Below are positions 44,398 to 52,203 of a DNA stretch of 64,000 nucleotides, in pieces. Positions within the stretch are counted from its first letter, which is position 1. The number at the start of each line of letters is the position of its first letter. Origin of the DNA: an uncultured Peptococcaceae bacterium (GTDB lineage Bacteria; Bacillota; Peptococcia; Peptococcales; Peptococcaceae); the NCBI GenBank assembly GCA_910585405.1, contig CAJUDO010000004.1:1-64000 (forward strand), read 5' to 3'. The position numbers were made by a program, and so were the translations under genes. Under the pieces are notes generated by a model, which ran no database searches, was not told where the DNA came from, and saw nothing but the letters and a program-made list of their open reading frames with translations.

Positions 44398-45196
44398 TCT
44401 TTGCACCTCCATCCAACATATTTCCTGTCATGGTGCTAACGGCATCCAACAATCTCGTTCGGAATGTCAGCGTACCGCAATTGGGCTGATATGCCATTTC
44501 TCCTGCCAGTCCCATCTCTGCCACTGCCGCTGCACAGGCTGCAAAAAGATTCGTTTTATTAGCTGCCAAATAGGCACCCAGCAAACAAGTCAACATACAA
44601 CCACTGCCAGTAATACGGGACATCATCGCATGGCCGTTGGAAATCAGACAGCTATGCACTCCATCTGTAAGCAAGTCCTGTTTTCCTGTAATAATAATGA
44701 CCGCACCGGTTTCTTCCGCCAATCTGCGGGCAAACTGCAACACCTCCGGCAAGGTCTGTTCATTGATTTCATCTGCCACATCAGCATCAACACCCTTTGT
44801 TGTCCCGCTGCCCATGGCCACTGTCTTAATCTCCGAAATATTACCGCGTATCGCTGTAAATTTTACTTCCCGCAGCAGTTGAAATACCGTTTCCGTACGC
44901 AATGCCGAAGCGCCAGCGCCTACCGGGTCCAAAATCACCGGATGCCCCAAGGCATTTGCCCTTTTGCCTGCTTTCACCATTGCAGCTACAGTGCGTTCAT
45001 TCAAGGTACCGATATTGATCACCAGACTGTTGCAGATAGAAGTAATATCCTCTACCTCTTTCGCCTCATCGGCCATAATGGGAGAAGCACCGCACGCCAG
45101 CACAATATTGGCACAATCGTTCACCGTCACATAGTTAGTAATACAATGCACCAACGGCTTTTGCTGCTGCACCTGCTCTAAATATTGTCCATACAT
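44384..45196 (-). CDS. thiM: Hydroxyethylthiazole kinase
   Basis: A 270-residue ThiM that phosphorylates hydroxyethylthiazole for salvage. Visible: the N-terminal PLVHCITNYVTVNDCANIVLACGASPIMADE, DPVGAGAS, IRGNISEI, and the anion-hole/catalytic segment RITGSGCMLT. The start has GAGGTGG upstream. No thiD is seen, and no TPP riboswitch could be found in the leader, although thiM-thiE genes are often TPP-controlled. Confidence 0.95.
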   Translation of the reverse strand: MYGQYLEQVQQQKPLVHCITNYVTVNDCANIVLACGASPIMADEAKEVEDITSICNSLVINIGTLNERTVAAMVKAGKRANALGHPVILDPVGAGASALRTETVFQLLREVKFTAIRGNISEIKTVAMGSGTTKGVDADVADEINEQTLPEVLQFARRLAEETGAVIIITGKQDLLTDGVHSCLISNGHAMMSRITGSGCMLTCLLGAYLAANKTNLFAACAAAVAEMGLAGEMAYQPNCGTLTFRTRLLDAVSTMTGNMLDGGAKIEAL

Positions 45197-45282
45197 AAGT
45201 ATCCACCTCGTTATCTGTTTTCGTCATTGTATCATATCCTTGGTCATGTCGCAATATTTCCACAACTCGCAATCATTTTCCA
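45197..45282. other. Leader/spacer upstream of thiM
   Basis: Short spacer before parS with no recognisable TPP aptamer and no gene. It must contain the thiM promoter. Confidence 0.5.
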
Positions 45283-45304
45283 AAATGTTTCACGTGAAAC
45301 ATTT
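45283..45304. promoter_or_regulatory. parS chromosome-partition site (ParB/Spo0J box)
   Basis: TGTTTCACGTGAAACA at 45286-45301 matches the consensus parS exactly, and the palindrome extends three further bases on each side (22 bp perfect). ParB/Spo0J loads here and spreads. parS sites cluster around the replication origin, so this window is probably origin-proximal. Confidence 0.92.
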
Positions 45305-45460
45305 GCAATTTTTTGTGAATACTTTTTTCCATACTGCGAGGGACTTGTTTTATGTTTGAACTTGTATTATGATGAGATTCGTATCCTAATTTTTACACTA
45401 AGAAATCCTTCCGCTTCTTTTCCTACAGTATATTTACACTATCCCTTTTTTGGACAGCGC

Positions 45461-45489
45461 TTGACGAATATATTTCTCTGTGATAGGAT
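45461..45489 (+). promoter_or_regulatory. Promoter of candidate antitoxin RNA
   Basis: TTGACG (45461-45466), 17 bp, TAGGAT (45484-45489) with an extended TGA just before the -10. Confidence 0.7.
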
Positions 45490-45495
45490 ATACAT

Positions 45496-45607
45496 ATAAA
45501 AGAGAGTAACCATGACGTGCGCTAACACGTCAGTAAACGGTTTCTCCCACAGACGTTGATAGACAAGTCCGCCTACCTGGTCAGGGAAAAGGCGGATTGT
45601 CTTTTTT
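45496..45607 (+). ncRNA. Candidate type I antitoxin RNA (about 112 nt)
   Basis: Inferred start 45496. Two hairpins: TGACGTG/CACGTCA (about 45513-45532) and a strong 12-bp terminator stem (45562-45574 with 45590-45601, one bulged G) followed by six T. No ORF with a ribosome-binding site. CCGCCTACC (45569-45577), in the terminator arm and loop, is perfectly complementary to GGTAGGCGG in the leader of the convergent small-toxin mRNA. Its 5' end (GAGAGTAACCATGACG) also resembles the 5' end of the toxin RNA (GAGAGTAATCATAACG). Confidence 0.6.
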
Positions 45608-45623
45608 CAGACTAAAATCCTTA

Positions 45624-45692
45624 CTATTTACATAGTAAGGCAATAATATTTACAATCAGAATCAACAATGTGATCAATTCCATCTTGTTCAT
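45624..45692 (-). CDS. Candidate type I toxin, 22-residue hydrophobic peptide
   Basis: ATG 45692 is preceded by GGGGGGTG at ideal spacing. The peptide begins MNKMELIT, has an uninterrupted Leu/Ile/Val core of about 15 residues and ends LLCK. This is the size and pattern of short membrane-active type I toxins (Fst, TxpA-like and holin-like families). The leader can sequester the Shine-Dalgarno sequence by pairing CCTTCCC with GGGGGG. The stop codon lies in a perfect 9-bp hairpin (45619-45640). Too short for standard gene callers. Toxicity is inferred. Confidence 0.6.
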   Translation of the reverse strand: MNKMELITLLILIVNIIALLCK

Positions 45693-45752
45693 ATTATCAC
45701 CCCCCTCATTTCGGGAAGGAACCGCCTACCGTTATGATTACTCTCCATCCAT

Positions 45753-45781
45753 ATTTTACCATGCAATCATATATTCTACAA
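45753..45781 (-). promoter_or_regulatory. Promoter of candidate toxin mRNA
   Basis: On the minus strand: TTGTAG (45781-45776), exactly 17 bp, TAAAAT (45758-45753). Predicted start near 45746, giving a leader of about 54 nt. Confidence 0.65.
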
Positions 45782-45862
45782 TCCCAACTTTTATTTAAAA
45801 TTTCTCAATTTAAAAATTTTCAAACAGAAAGATTACAAAAGCGCAAAACCAGCCGACCAGAC

Positions 45863-45892
45863 AAAAACCGGAGTGCGCGCATACACTCCGGT
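45863..45892 (-). terminator. Terminator of the groEL gene
   Basis: On the minus strand ACCGGAGTG pairs with CACTCCGGT, followed by TTTTTG, about 35 bp after the stop. Confidence 0.85.
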
Positions 45893-45925
45893 CCTTTTTG
45901 AGCGCTTCGTCCTTTTGCGCTCTTG

Positions 45926-47512
45926 CTATTTTTCTTCTTTCTTTTCTACTTCTGCCACTAACGCTTCTGCCGTAAGTACCATCATAGCCACACTGACTGC
46001 ATTTTGTAAAGCAGCCTTCAATACTTTTGCCGGTTCGATAATCCCCGCTTCCAGCAAATCCTCATAAGAATCCTTCATAACATTGTAGCCATAACCGCCA
46101 CTTTGCTGCTGTACTGCAGACACAACCACGGATGCTTCTTTGCCAGCATTCAATGCAATTTGCGCCAACGGCTGCTTCAATGCCCGTTTCACAATGGCAA
46201 TTCCTGTCGCCACATCTGCTTCTGTTTCATGCAACTGTTCCAACGCAGGCAATACGCGCAAATAAGTGGTGCCGCCGCCGACAACAATCCCGTCTTCCAT
46301 CGCAGCGCGTGCCGCATTCAAAGCATCTTCAATGCGCAGCTTCTTCTCATTATACTCGGTTTCTGTGCTGGCTCCCACCTTCAACACTGCAGTCCCGCCT
46401 GCCAAACGGCTCAACCGGCTCTGACATACCTGTTTGGTAAAGTCTGATTTATATTCTTTCATTTCTTCATGGATCATAGCAACTCGCTGTTTAATTTTTT
46501 CCGCATTGGAATTCCCACCCACGATGGTGGTTTTGTTCTTCTCTACTACAACCCGCTCCGCATGGCCCAGCACATCTTCCGTGACTTTTTCAACCACAGA
46601 AGCCATCGTTCCAGTGATGGCTTGTCCACCAACCATCGCTTCCATATCTTCCAATTCACGCTGTCTGTTTTCCCCATGTGTTGGCGCCTGCACTGCTACA
46701 ATATGCAAAATTCCTCGGAGATTATTGAGGTTAACCGCCTGCAGGGCTTCTCCTTCTAACTCATCCACAATCATCAGCATAGGTTTTTTGCGATTTAAGG
46801 ATAATTCCAAAATAGGGTAAACCTCATTCATCGTGCTGAGTTTTTTATCAATCAACAGAATATCCACATCTTCATACACACACTGCGAAGATTCTGGCTG
46901 GTTCACCATATTCGCCGATACATAGCCCTTCTCAAAGCTGAACCCCGGCTGAATCTCCAGATAACTTTTTAATGTCTGGGAATTTTCTACAATCACTCCG
47001 TTTTCATCATTCACCTGCTGCAATGCATCGCTGAGCAGAGCACTGATTTCTTCGTCCTCTGAGGACACATAAACGACGTGATGGATTTCTTCTGCACTTT
47101 GCACCGGCTTTGCCAACCGGTCAATTTCCTGCACAGCTGCGGCAACTGCCTGCTCCATCCCTTTGCGCAGCAAGATGGGATTTGCTCCCGCCGCCAAATT
47201 TTTCAATCCTTCTTCTACCATCGCCTGTGCAAGCACAACGGCAGTGGTCGTTCCGTCACCAGCTGCTTCGTTGGTTTTCTCCGCTACCTCTTTCATCAAC
47301 TGCGCGCCCATATTTTCATAGGCATCTTCCAAACTGATTTCATTGGCAATCGTTACCCCGTCATTGGTCACTAACGGTGCCAGAAATTTCTTTTCCAGCA
47401 CTGCATTGCGCCCTTTCGGACCTAACGTCACTTTCACTGCATCAGCTACTTTGTCAATCCCTGTTTTCAAGCGGCTGCGCCCGTCTGTATCATAATAAAT
47501 TTCCTTAGCCAT
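45926..47512 (-). CDS. groL: Orphan GroEL-like chaperonin
   Basis: A 528-residue group I chaperonin with the ATP-site motifs VTLGPKGRN and GDGTTTA, apical and intermediate domains in the normal order, and near the end ALNAARAAMEDGIVVGGGTTYLR. The C-terminus is EVEKKEEK with no Gly-Gly-Met tail. No groES gene is adjacent and no CIRCE element lies upstream, both of which are normal for the housekeeping groESL operon. Start ATG follows AGGAGG by 8 nt. It is probably a second, specialised chaperonin that would have to use GroES from elsewhere. Confidence 0.9.
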   Translation of the reverse strand: MAKEIYYDTDGRSRLKTGIDKVADAVKVTLGPKGRNAVLEKKFLAPLVTNDGVTIANEISLEDAYENMGAQLMKEVAEKTNEAAGDGTTTAVVLAQAMVEEGLKNLAAGANPILLRKGMEQAVAAAVQEIDRLAKPVQSAEEIHHVVYVSSEDEEISALLSDALQQVNDENGVIVENSQTLKSYLEIQPGFSFEKGYVSANMVNQPESSQCVYEDVDILLIDKKLSTMNEVYPILELSLNRKKPMLMIVDELEGEALQAVNLNNLRGILHIVAVQAPTHGENRQRELEDMEAMVGGQAITGTMASVVEKVTEDVLGHAERVVVEKNKTTIVGGNSNAEKIKQRVAMIHEEMKEYKSDFTKQVCQSRLSRLAGGTAVLKVGASTETEYNEKKLRIEDALNAARAAMEDGIVVGGGTTYLRVLPALEQLHETEADVATGIAIVKRALKQPLAQIALNAGKEASVVVSAVQQQSGGYGYNVMKDSYEDLLEAGIIEPAKVLKAALQNAVSVAMMVLTAEALVAEVEKKEEK

Positions 47513-47662
47513 ACTTTATGCCTCCTGCTCTCTCCATTCTAGTTTTCTAAGCATAATCTTACTATTTATTATACCGCCTGTCCCGATGCTGTCAATCCAA
47601 GAATTGTATTCTTTTTTACAATCTGCTGTATCCTGTCTGCATGCTCATCAGATTCACCAAAT

Positions 47663-47690
47663 AAAAAATGCCACGCCATCGGCATTTTTT
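47663..47690. terminator. Bidirectional-type terminator after the alcohol dehydrogenase gene
   Basis: AAAAAATGCC (47663-47672) pairs with GGCATTTTTT (47681-47690). It ends the minus-strand dehydrogenase unit and could work in both directions. Confidence 0.85.
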
Positions 47691-47731
47691 CTCCGATAGC
47701 ATGACATCTTTTGTTACATGACTATAGCTGC

Positions 47732-48898
47732 TTACATGCTTTCCTGTAAGATTTGCATAATTTCCTCTTTCTCTAACACTTTATAGCCGCCGTCCATCAC
47801 AAAGGTAGCTTTGGCGATACCCTCCAGCATATCCTCCGTGACGCCCAGCGCCCGCAAATTCATTACCAGCCCCATGCGTTTCATATATGCTTCCATCGCC
47901 TGCAGCCCTTCCTCTGCAATAGCCATGTCACTTTTTCCCGCAGGATTCACATCCCATACATGAATGGCATAACGTTTAAATTTTTCCAACCCATAGGGCA
48001 AAATATGACGGTAATATGCCATAGAAACTGCGGACAACGTCATACCGTGCGTGGCGTCTGTGTAAGCGCCTACTGCCTGCCCGAGCATATGCACCATCCA
48101 GTCGGTAGATTTGCCCATGGCAATCAATGTATTCAACGCCCATGTCGCAGTCCACATAATATTACTGCGTGCTTCATAATTTTCCGGATCCTGCATCGCG
48201 ATTTCCCAGCTGTGAATCAACGACTTGAGCAGTCCTTCCATGATATAATCAGACGTATTGTCATCGGTTCCAGAGAAATACTGCTCCAGAATATGAGACA
48301 TGATATCGTAACACCCCGATGTCATTTGATACTTGGGCAAGGTATACGTAAACACCGGATTTAAAATAGAAAACTTGGGAAATACATTATCGCCGAATAC
48401 ATGACCGATTTTCAATTTTTGTTCGTGATTGGTGATTACCGAACCGCCGTTCATTTCCGAACCGGTACCCACCATGGTCAATACACAGCCCACTGGAATA
48501 ATTTTATTATCGACATCCTCCATCCGCAGATAATATTTATCCCAAGGATCCTCTTCACAATAGGCAGAAATTGATACAGCTTTGGAATAATCACATACAG
48601 AACCGCCGCCTACTGCCAAAATCAAATCCACACCGTTGTCTTTGGCTATCTTGCAGCCCTCATACAATTTTTCCGTGGTAGGATTGGGCATCACGCCGCC
48701 ATCCTCAAACACTGTTTTACCACATTCCTGCAAAATTTTTGTCACCTGATCATAAATCCCATTCTTTTTAATGGAACCGCCGCCATATACCAACTGTACT
48801 TTCGGGCCATAGTTGGCCAACTCCGTTTTTAAGTTGTCCATGGCATGCTCTCCAAAATAAAGTCTTGTCGGATTGGAATACATAAAATCACCTAACAT
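47732..48898 (-). CDS. Iron-containing alcohol dehydrogenase (BDH/YqhD-like)
   Basis: A 388-residue group III alcohol dehydrogenase with the NAD(P) loop AVGGGSVCDYSKAV and VLTMVGTGSEMN. Metal ligands are in CYDIMSHILEQY (Asp and His) and WMVHMLGQAVGAYTDATHGM (two His). It is closest in pattern to NADPH-dependent butanol/aldehyde reductases. The start is preceded by GAGGAGG. The cupin gene lies 51 bp upstream on the same strand, so the two are probably co-transcribed and may deal with reactive aldehydes. Confidence 0.93.
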   Translation of the reverse strand: MLGDFMYSNPTRLYFGEHAMDNLKTELANYGPKVQLVYGGGSIKKNGIYDQVTKILQECGKTVFEDGGVMPNPTTEKLYEGCKIAKDNGVDLILAVGGGSVCDYSKAVSISAYCEEDPWDKYYLRMEDVDNKIIPVGCVLTMVGTGSEMNGGSVITNHEQKLKIGHVFGDNVFPKFSILNPVFTYTLPKYQMTSGCYDIMSHILEQYFSGTDDNTSDYIMEGLLKSLIHSWEIAMQDPENYEARSNIMWTATWALNTLIAMGKSTDWMVHMLGQAVGAYTDATHGMTLSAVSMAYYRHILPYGLEKFKRYAIHVWDVNPAGKSDMAIAEEGLQAMEAYMKRMGLVMNLRALGVTEDMLEGIAKATFVMDGGYKVLEKEEIMQILQESM

Positions 48899-48949
48899 AC
48901 TACGTGCCTCCTCAATAATTTTGCTCTGTGTATTCTCTGCTGTGAGCTT

Positions 48950-49366
48950 CTATTTCAACTTTCCATACTCTTCATCAGTAACGGGTTCGCACCATTCACT
49001 GTGTCCGTCCTCACCGGGCACTTCCACCGCTAAATGTACAAACCAACTGTCAGGCGCAGCACCGTGCCAATGCTTCACACCTGCCGGAATGTTCACTACA
49101 TCGCCGGCATGCAATTCCTGCGGCGCTTTTCCCCATTCCTGATAATAACCGCGCCCTGCTGTCACCAGCAAAATCTGTCCACCGCCGGACTTGGCATGGT
49201 GAATATGCCAATTATTCCGGCAGCCTGGCTCAAAGGTTACATTACCGATAGCCACTTGTTCCGTGCTCAGCATATGTAAATAACTCTGTCCAATAAAATA
49301 TTGCGCAAATGCGTCATTTTTTCCTCCTACAGGAAATACTGTCAGTCTTTCTTTTTCGTCGTTCAT
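48950..49366 (-). CDS. Cupin-domain protein
   Basis: A 138-residue single-domain cupin. Motif 1 is NWHIHHAKSGGGQILLVTAG and motif 2 is IPAGVKHWHGAAPDSWFVHLA, giving the usual His/His/(Gln or Glu)/His metal site. This form resembles cupins often encoded with iron alcohol dehydrogenases and carboxymuconolactone decarboxylase-like genes. Strong AAGGAGG upstream. The reaction is unknown. Confidence 0.88.
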   Translation of the reverse strand: MNDEKERLTVFPVGGKNDAFAQYFIGQSYLHMLSTEQVAIGNVTFEPGCRNNWHIHHAKSGGGQILLVTAGRGYYQEWGKAPQELHAGDVVNIPAGVKHWHGAAPDSWFVHLAVEVPGEDGHSEWCEPVTDEEYGKLK

Positions 49367-49525
49367 ACCGAAAATCCTCCTTTGTCTTACCTCAGTTCAT
49401 CCGAACCCGATACAAAAAGCATACTACCTTGAGTTAACTCCAAGTCAAGCATTTTTTCTAAAATATGAAAAATTTTTTCTGATTTCTCTTTAAAAAATTT
49501 TGTCACAAATGCTTGCAGGAATTAA

Positions 49526-49559
49526 GAAAGTCTGCCTGTAGACGCTCCGGCAGACTTTC
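49526..49559. terminator. Hairpin terminator downstream of the duplicated operon
   Basis: GAAAGTCTGCC (49526-49536) pairs with GGCAGACTTTC (49549-49559), an 11-bp perfect stem. It lies after the minus-strand HTH gene ending at 49608. Confidence 0.6.
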
Positions 49560-49607
49560 CTCCTATTTCGATTTCATACAATAATCTATCCACTGCAGAT
49601 TATTTTT

Positions 49608-49874
49608 TCAGTTACTCTGCTCCCACACCTTTTTCCGCAGTATCCGCACATCCTCCACAAAACCCAAAATCTGCTCATCCTCCAAATGAATAAGCAGCAT
49701 CAGCAGCGTTGATGCCGAAAAACTATTCTTCTCATACTTCAGATTATTATACGCCTTCGCCGAAATATCTAACTGCTCCGCCATCTCCTCCAGTGTATAC
49801 TGATGTTCTGCCCGATATTGCTCTGATAATTCTCTCATTGCATACTTCAATCCTGTCTTATATTCTTTTTCCAT
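49608..49874 (-). CDS. Small HTH (XRE-like) protein, copy 1
   Basis: An 88-residue protein with a helix-turn-helix-like segment (YTLEEMAEQLDISAKAYNNL, then KYEKNSFSASTLLMLLIHL). It resembles short Cro/CI-type regulators. ATG 49874 follows GGAGG by 8 nt; the frame extends 22 codons upstream without a site. This copy ends EQSN, the other copy EQS, because the duplication breakpoint falls in the last codon. Last gene of the ECF operon; target unknown. Confidence 0.75.
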   Translation of the reverse strand: MEKEYKTGLKYAMRELSEQYRAEHQYTLEEMAEQLDISAKAYNNLKYEKNSFSASTLLMLLIHLEDEQILGFVEDVRILRKKVWEQSN

Positions 49875-49955
49875 AATCGTTTCCTCCATCTCATCAAACA
49901 GAAAATGCAGTGGAATCAGATTCTCAGCAGCAGACATCATCTTCTCTTTCTACAG

Positions 49956-49986
49956 AAAAATATCGCCAGAACAATGTCCTGGCGAT
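49956..49986 (-). terminator. Terminator after the secreted-protein gene (copy 1)
   Basis: On the minus strand ATCGCCAG pairs with CTGGCGAT, followed by ATTTTTC. The same element lies at 53885-53915 in copy 2. Confidence 0.7.
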
Positions 49987-50145
49987 GAAAACAGTTTTCA
50001 ATCAAACACGAATTATGCATCCTTCGAGCTCTTATCTATTATGAAATCTACTTCCATCCTGCCTTCACTGTTTGATTGTTTTTATTTTTCTAATTATTTC
50101 TGCTTACTTCTGTCCTACTTTTTTCTTCTGTCAAATGCTCTCTCA

Positions 50146-50565
50146 TTATGCAACATCTTCTTCTGTGTAGAATGTCACCGTCTCCGATTGACTCCCTTCC
50201 CAGATGGTTCCTGTCGCTTTCACCCGGTAGGTATGACCCTTCACCACACTCTTGGTTTCAAATACATGGGCTTTAAGGCCGTCCTTTGTATCAGTCCAGA
50301 TTGCCACCGGAATCCAGTCGTTCCCATTTTTTACCTGCAGCTCTACGATGATCTTCGCTTTAGTCGCATAAACCAGATCCCCGCACACCCAAGCATCCAC
50401 TGTGGCGCTAGTTCCACTGATATTCATAGTCGCTTCCGAATCTACAATATAGGTGAAGTGCGGTGCAATGCCATCCTCCGCCATAGCAGCGGCAGGCATA
50501 GCCAGCAGTGCCAGCATCACCAGAACCAACACGGCGGACAGCATTTTTACCTGTCTCTTTTGCAT
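50146..50565 (-). CDS. Small secreted protein of the ECF operon, copy 1
   Basis: A 139-residue exported protein with a clear signal peptide (KMLSAVLVLVMLALLAMPAAAMA) and a mature part of about 110 residues, beta-rich in pattern (TATVDAWVCGDLVYATKAKI; TYRVKATGTIWEGSQSETVTF), perhaps an Ig-like or beta-sandwich fold. AAAGGAGGGG precedes the start. Probably a target or effector of the adjacent sigma/anti-sigma pair. Identical to 54075-54494. Confidence 0.75.
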   Translation of the reverse strand: MQKRQVKMLSAVLVLVMLALLAMPAAAMAEDGIAPHFTYIVDSEATMNISGTSATVDAWVCGDLVYATKAKIIVELQVKNGNDWIPVAIWTDTKDGLKAHVFETKSVVKGHTYRVKATGTIWEGSQSETVTFYTEEDVA

Positions 50566-50708
50566 TGTTTTCCCCTCCTTTCTCTCCTTGCTAATTTGAG
50601 AATAAACATCTTTCCTTTACTCTCTGTTCACTATAACGAAATGGACCTGCCATTTTCGGACAACTTTCTCCATATTTTTTCAAAAATTTTTTTAATTTCT
50701 CCAAAAAC

Positions 50709-50744
50709 AAAAAATACCGCCGCAGCTCTCCGCCCCGACGGTAT
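50709..50744 (-). terminator. Terminator after the anti-sigma gene (copy 1)
   Basis: On the minus strand ATACCGTCG pairs (one G-U) with CGGCGGTAT and runs into TTTTTTG. Same element at 54638-54673 in copy 2. Confidence 0.75.
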
Positions 50745-50753
50745 CCAAACACT

Positions 50754-51470
50754 CTAAAACTCTATGTGATTTATAATTTTTACAAGCTCTTCCTCCGGTA
50801 AATTTGACTGGATTACAATACGATATTGATCATATAACCATATAACCTCTGTTCTTTCTTCCCCATACTTTTCTTGATAAATGAATTTCATATTCTCTCT
50901 TCTTGCAGAATCTAAACCAGCAGGAGTCTTTTTCATATCTATCACATACGTTGTTTTATCATTTTTCTTCATAATTCTTTGATCTATCTTTAAACGCTTT
51001 TTTTCCTTGTCCTGATACATTATATCCAGACTAATTGCGGTTTTATCTCTCTCCACCTCTTTCATGCCTTCTGGCAAATACCCTAATCTCAATGGCACAA
51101 ATTCTGTTTCCTCAACTGCCTCCGTCCTATAACGAAACTCTGTATAATCCTCGAAGATAGTTTCCACGATCTCCACCAATCTCTGATATCCTGCCATCAC
51201 TGCCTCCGGCATGGCAACACAGGTCAGGACAAGACACAAAAACAGTACCGCTGCGGTGCGCCGAACATAATAAGGCCAACCCAAAGCGGCCCTTTTATGG
51301 GGTAAGGTACATGCTCTCAACTGTTTATAGATTCCTTCTACCTTGGCTGTAAATGCTCTGCTGAATTCATGGGGCGGGCAGCTGTCCTCCGACGGCAATA
51401 AGCTCAACAGATATTCCTGGGCTTCCTCCGCTGCTGCATATAGTTCTTCTTCGCTGAAGCTTGTTCTCAT
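50754..51470 (-). CDS. Membrane anti-sigma-like protein (DUF4367 type), copy 1
   Basis: A 238-residue protein with a cytoplasmic N-terminal region (about 1-68), one membrane helix (TAAVLFLCLVLTCVAMPEAV) and an outer domain starting FRYRTEAVEE and containing LGYLPEGMKEVERDK, which fits DUF4367 domains found on anti-sigma factors. It starts 10 bp after the ECF sigma stop with AAGGA. It most likely holds the sigma factor until an envelope signal is sensed. Identical to 54683-55399. Confidence 0.8.
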   Translation of the reverse strand: MRTSFSEEELYAAAEEAQEYLLSLLPSEDSCPPHEFSRAFTAKVEGIYKQLRACTLPHKRAALGWPYYVRRTAAVLFLCLVLTCVAMPEAVMAGYQRLVEIVETIFEDYTEFRYRTEAVEETEFVPLRLGYLPEGMKEVERDKTAISLDIMYQDKEKKRLKIDQRIMKKNDKTTYVIDMKKTPAGLDSARRENMKFIYQEKYGEERTEVIWLYDQYRIVIQSNLPEEELVKIINHIEF

Positions 51471-51480
51471 CGGCGTCCTT

Positions 51481-52023
51481 CTACTCTGCTGACTTCGACA
51501 AATTTTGCTGCAGCTTGCGTTTTCCCCTGCTGAGCAGCTTTTCTACTTTCGCTACGGTAAAGTCCAGCAATGCTGCTATCTCTGCATTGTCATATCCCTG
51601 GGCATATTTCAGCAGGATTACCTGTCTGTTCTCAAAGGGCAGCTCCAAAATCGCTTTGGCCAGGGCCGAGCCGCTCCAGCTTTCTGGTTCCGGCACGGTG
51701 AGTATCTCCTTGATCTCCTCCAAATCCCTGTATCGCTCCATCTCCTTCCGCCGTTTCCGATACAAATCTATGGCGGTATGCTCCAGTATCTGCATCGTAA
51801 AGGCTTTCGCAGATGTGCTCTCTGCCTCTCCCACTTTGTCAATGTTGATTGCCAGCTTAATCAATGCTTCGCTCACTGCATCCTCTGCAATCTGCTCATC
51901 GTTCAGAATCTCATAGGCTCTGTGATACATCAGGTTATGATATCTCTCATACAATCGCTCAAATTTCTTCCGCCCTGCTTGATCTTCTATCAGCGCTAAA
52001 TAGAATACTAGCTCTTTTAACAC
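51481..52023 (-). CDS. ECF-type sigma factor, copy 1
   Basis: A 180-residue extracytoplasmic-function sigma factor. Region 2 is seen as YERYHNLMYHRAYEILNDEQ / AEDAVSEALIKLAINID and region 4 as LPFENRQVILLKYAQGYDN / EIAALLDFTVAKVEKLLSRG. It starts at GTG with GGTGGGG upstream. First gene of the sigma/anti-sigma/secreted/HTH operon, present twice in the window with identical sequence. Confidence 0.9.
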   Translation of the reverse strand: MLKELVFYLALIEDQAGRKKFERLYERYHNLMYHRAYEILNDEQIAEDAVSEALIKLAINIDKVGEAESTSAKAFTMQILEHTAIDLYRKRRKEMERYRDLEEIKEILTVPEPESWSGSALAKAILELPFENRQVILLKYAQGYDNAEIAALLDFTVAKVEKLLSRGKRKLQQNLSKSAE

Positions 52024-52137
52024 ACTTACCCCACCGCACTTTTTTCTTCTTTATTCTTCTTTTTTCTCTTTTTTAGTTTATCACGTTCATCTCTTCCCTT
52101 TTTTATTTTACTTATTTTTCTTGTGGGCACAATACAA

Positions 52138-52170
52138 AGAGCCACTTTGCTTTCCCTGCAATGTGGCTCT
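52138..52170 (-). terminator. Terminator after the ATPase gene (within copy 1)
   Basis: AGAGCCAC pairs with GTGGCTCT; on the minus strand it is followed by TTGTATTG. The second copy (56067-56099) lies after the polysaccharide deacetylase gene. Confidence 0.7.
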
Positions 52171-52203
52171 CCTTCTTTCTATTTTATTTTTCTCCTCTTG
52201 GCG

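Larger units (their letters stand above)
49614..52203. repeat. 2,590-bp direct duplication, copy 1
   Basis: Repeats at 53543-56132 with a constant offset of 3,929 bp. All four encoded proteins are identical and every nucleotide line compared was identical. The right end keeps the last codons and stop of the polysaccharide deacetylase gene (CCAAGAGGAGAAAAATAA, read on the minus strand) although that gene is at the other copy. The left end breaks within the last codons of the HTH gene. Confidence 0.95.

Noticed and set aside
45197..45285. TPP riboswitch before thiM
   Set aside because: Neither the CTGAGA element nor the conserved 3' aptamer half was found on the minus strand.
47513..47580. CIRCE heat-shock operator upstream of groEL
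   Set aside because: The TTAGCACTC-N9-GAGTGCTAA inverted repeat is not present in the upstream sequence.
50041..50757. Plus-strand 238-codon frames in both duplication copies (also 53970-54686)
   Set aside because: They are shadows opposite the secreted and anti-sigma genes, with Cys/His/Phe-rich composition and no ribosome-binding site.
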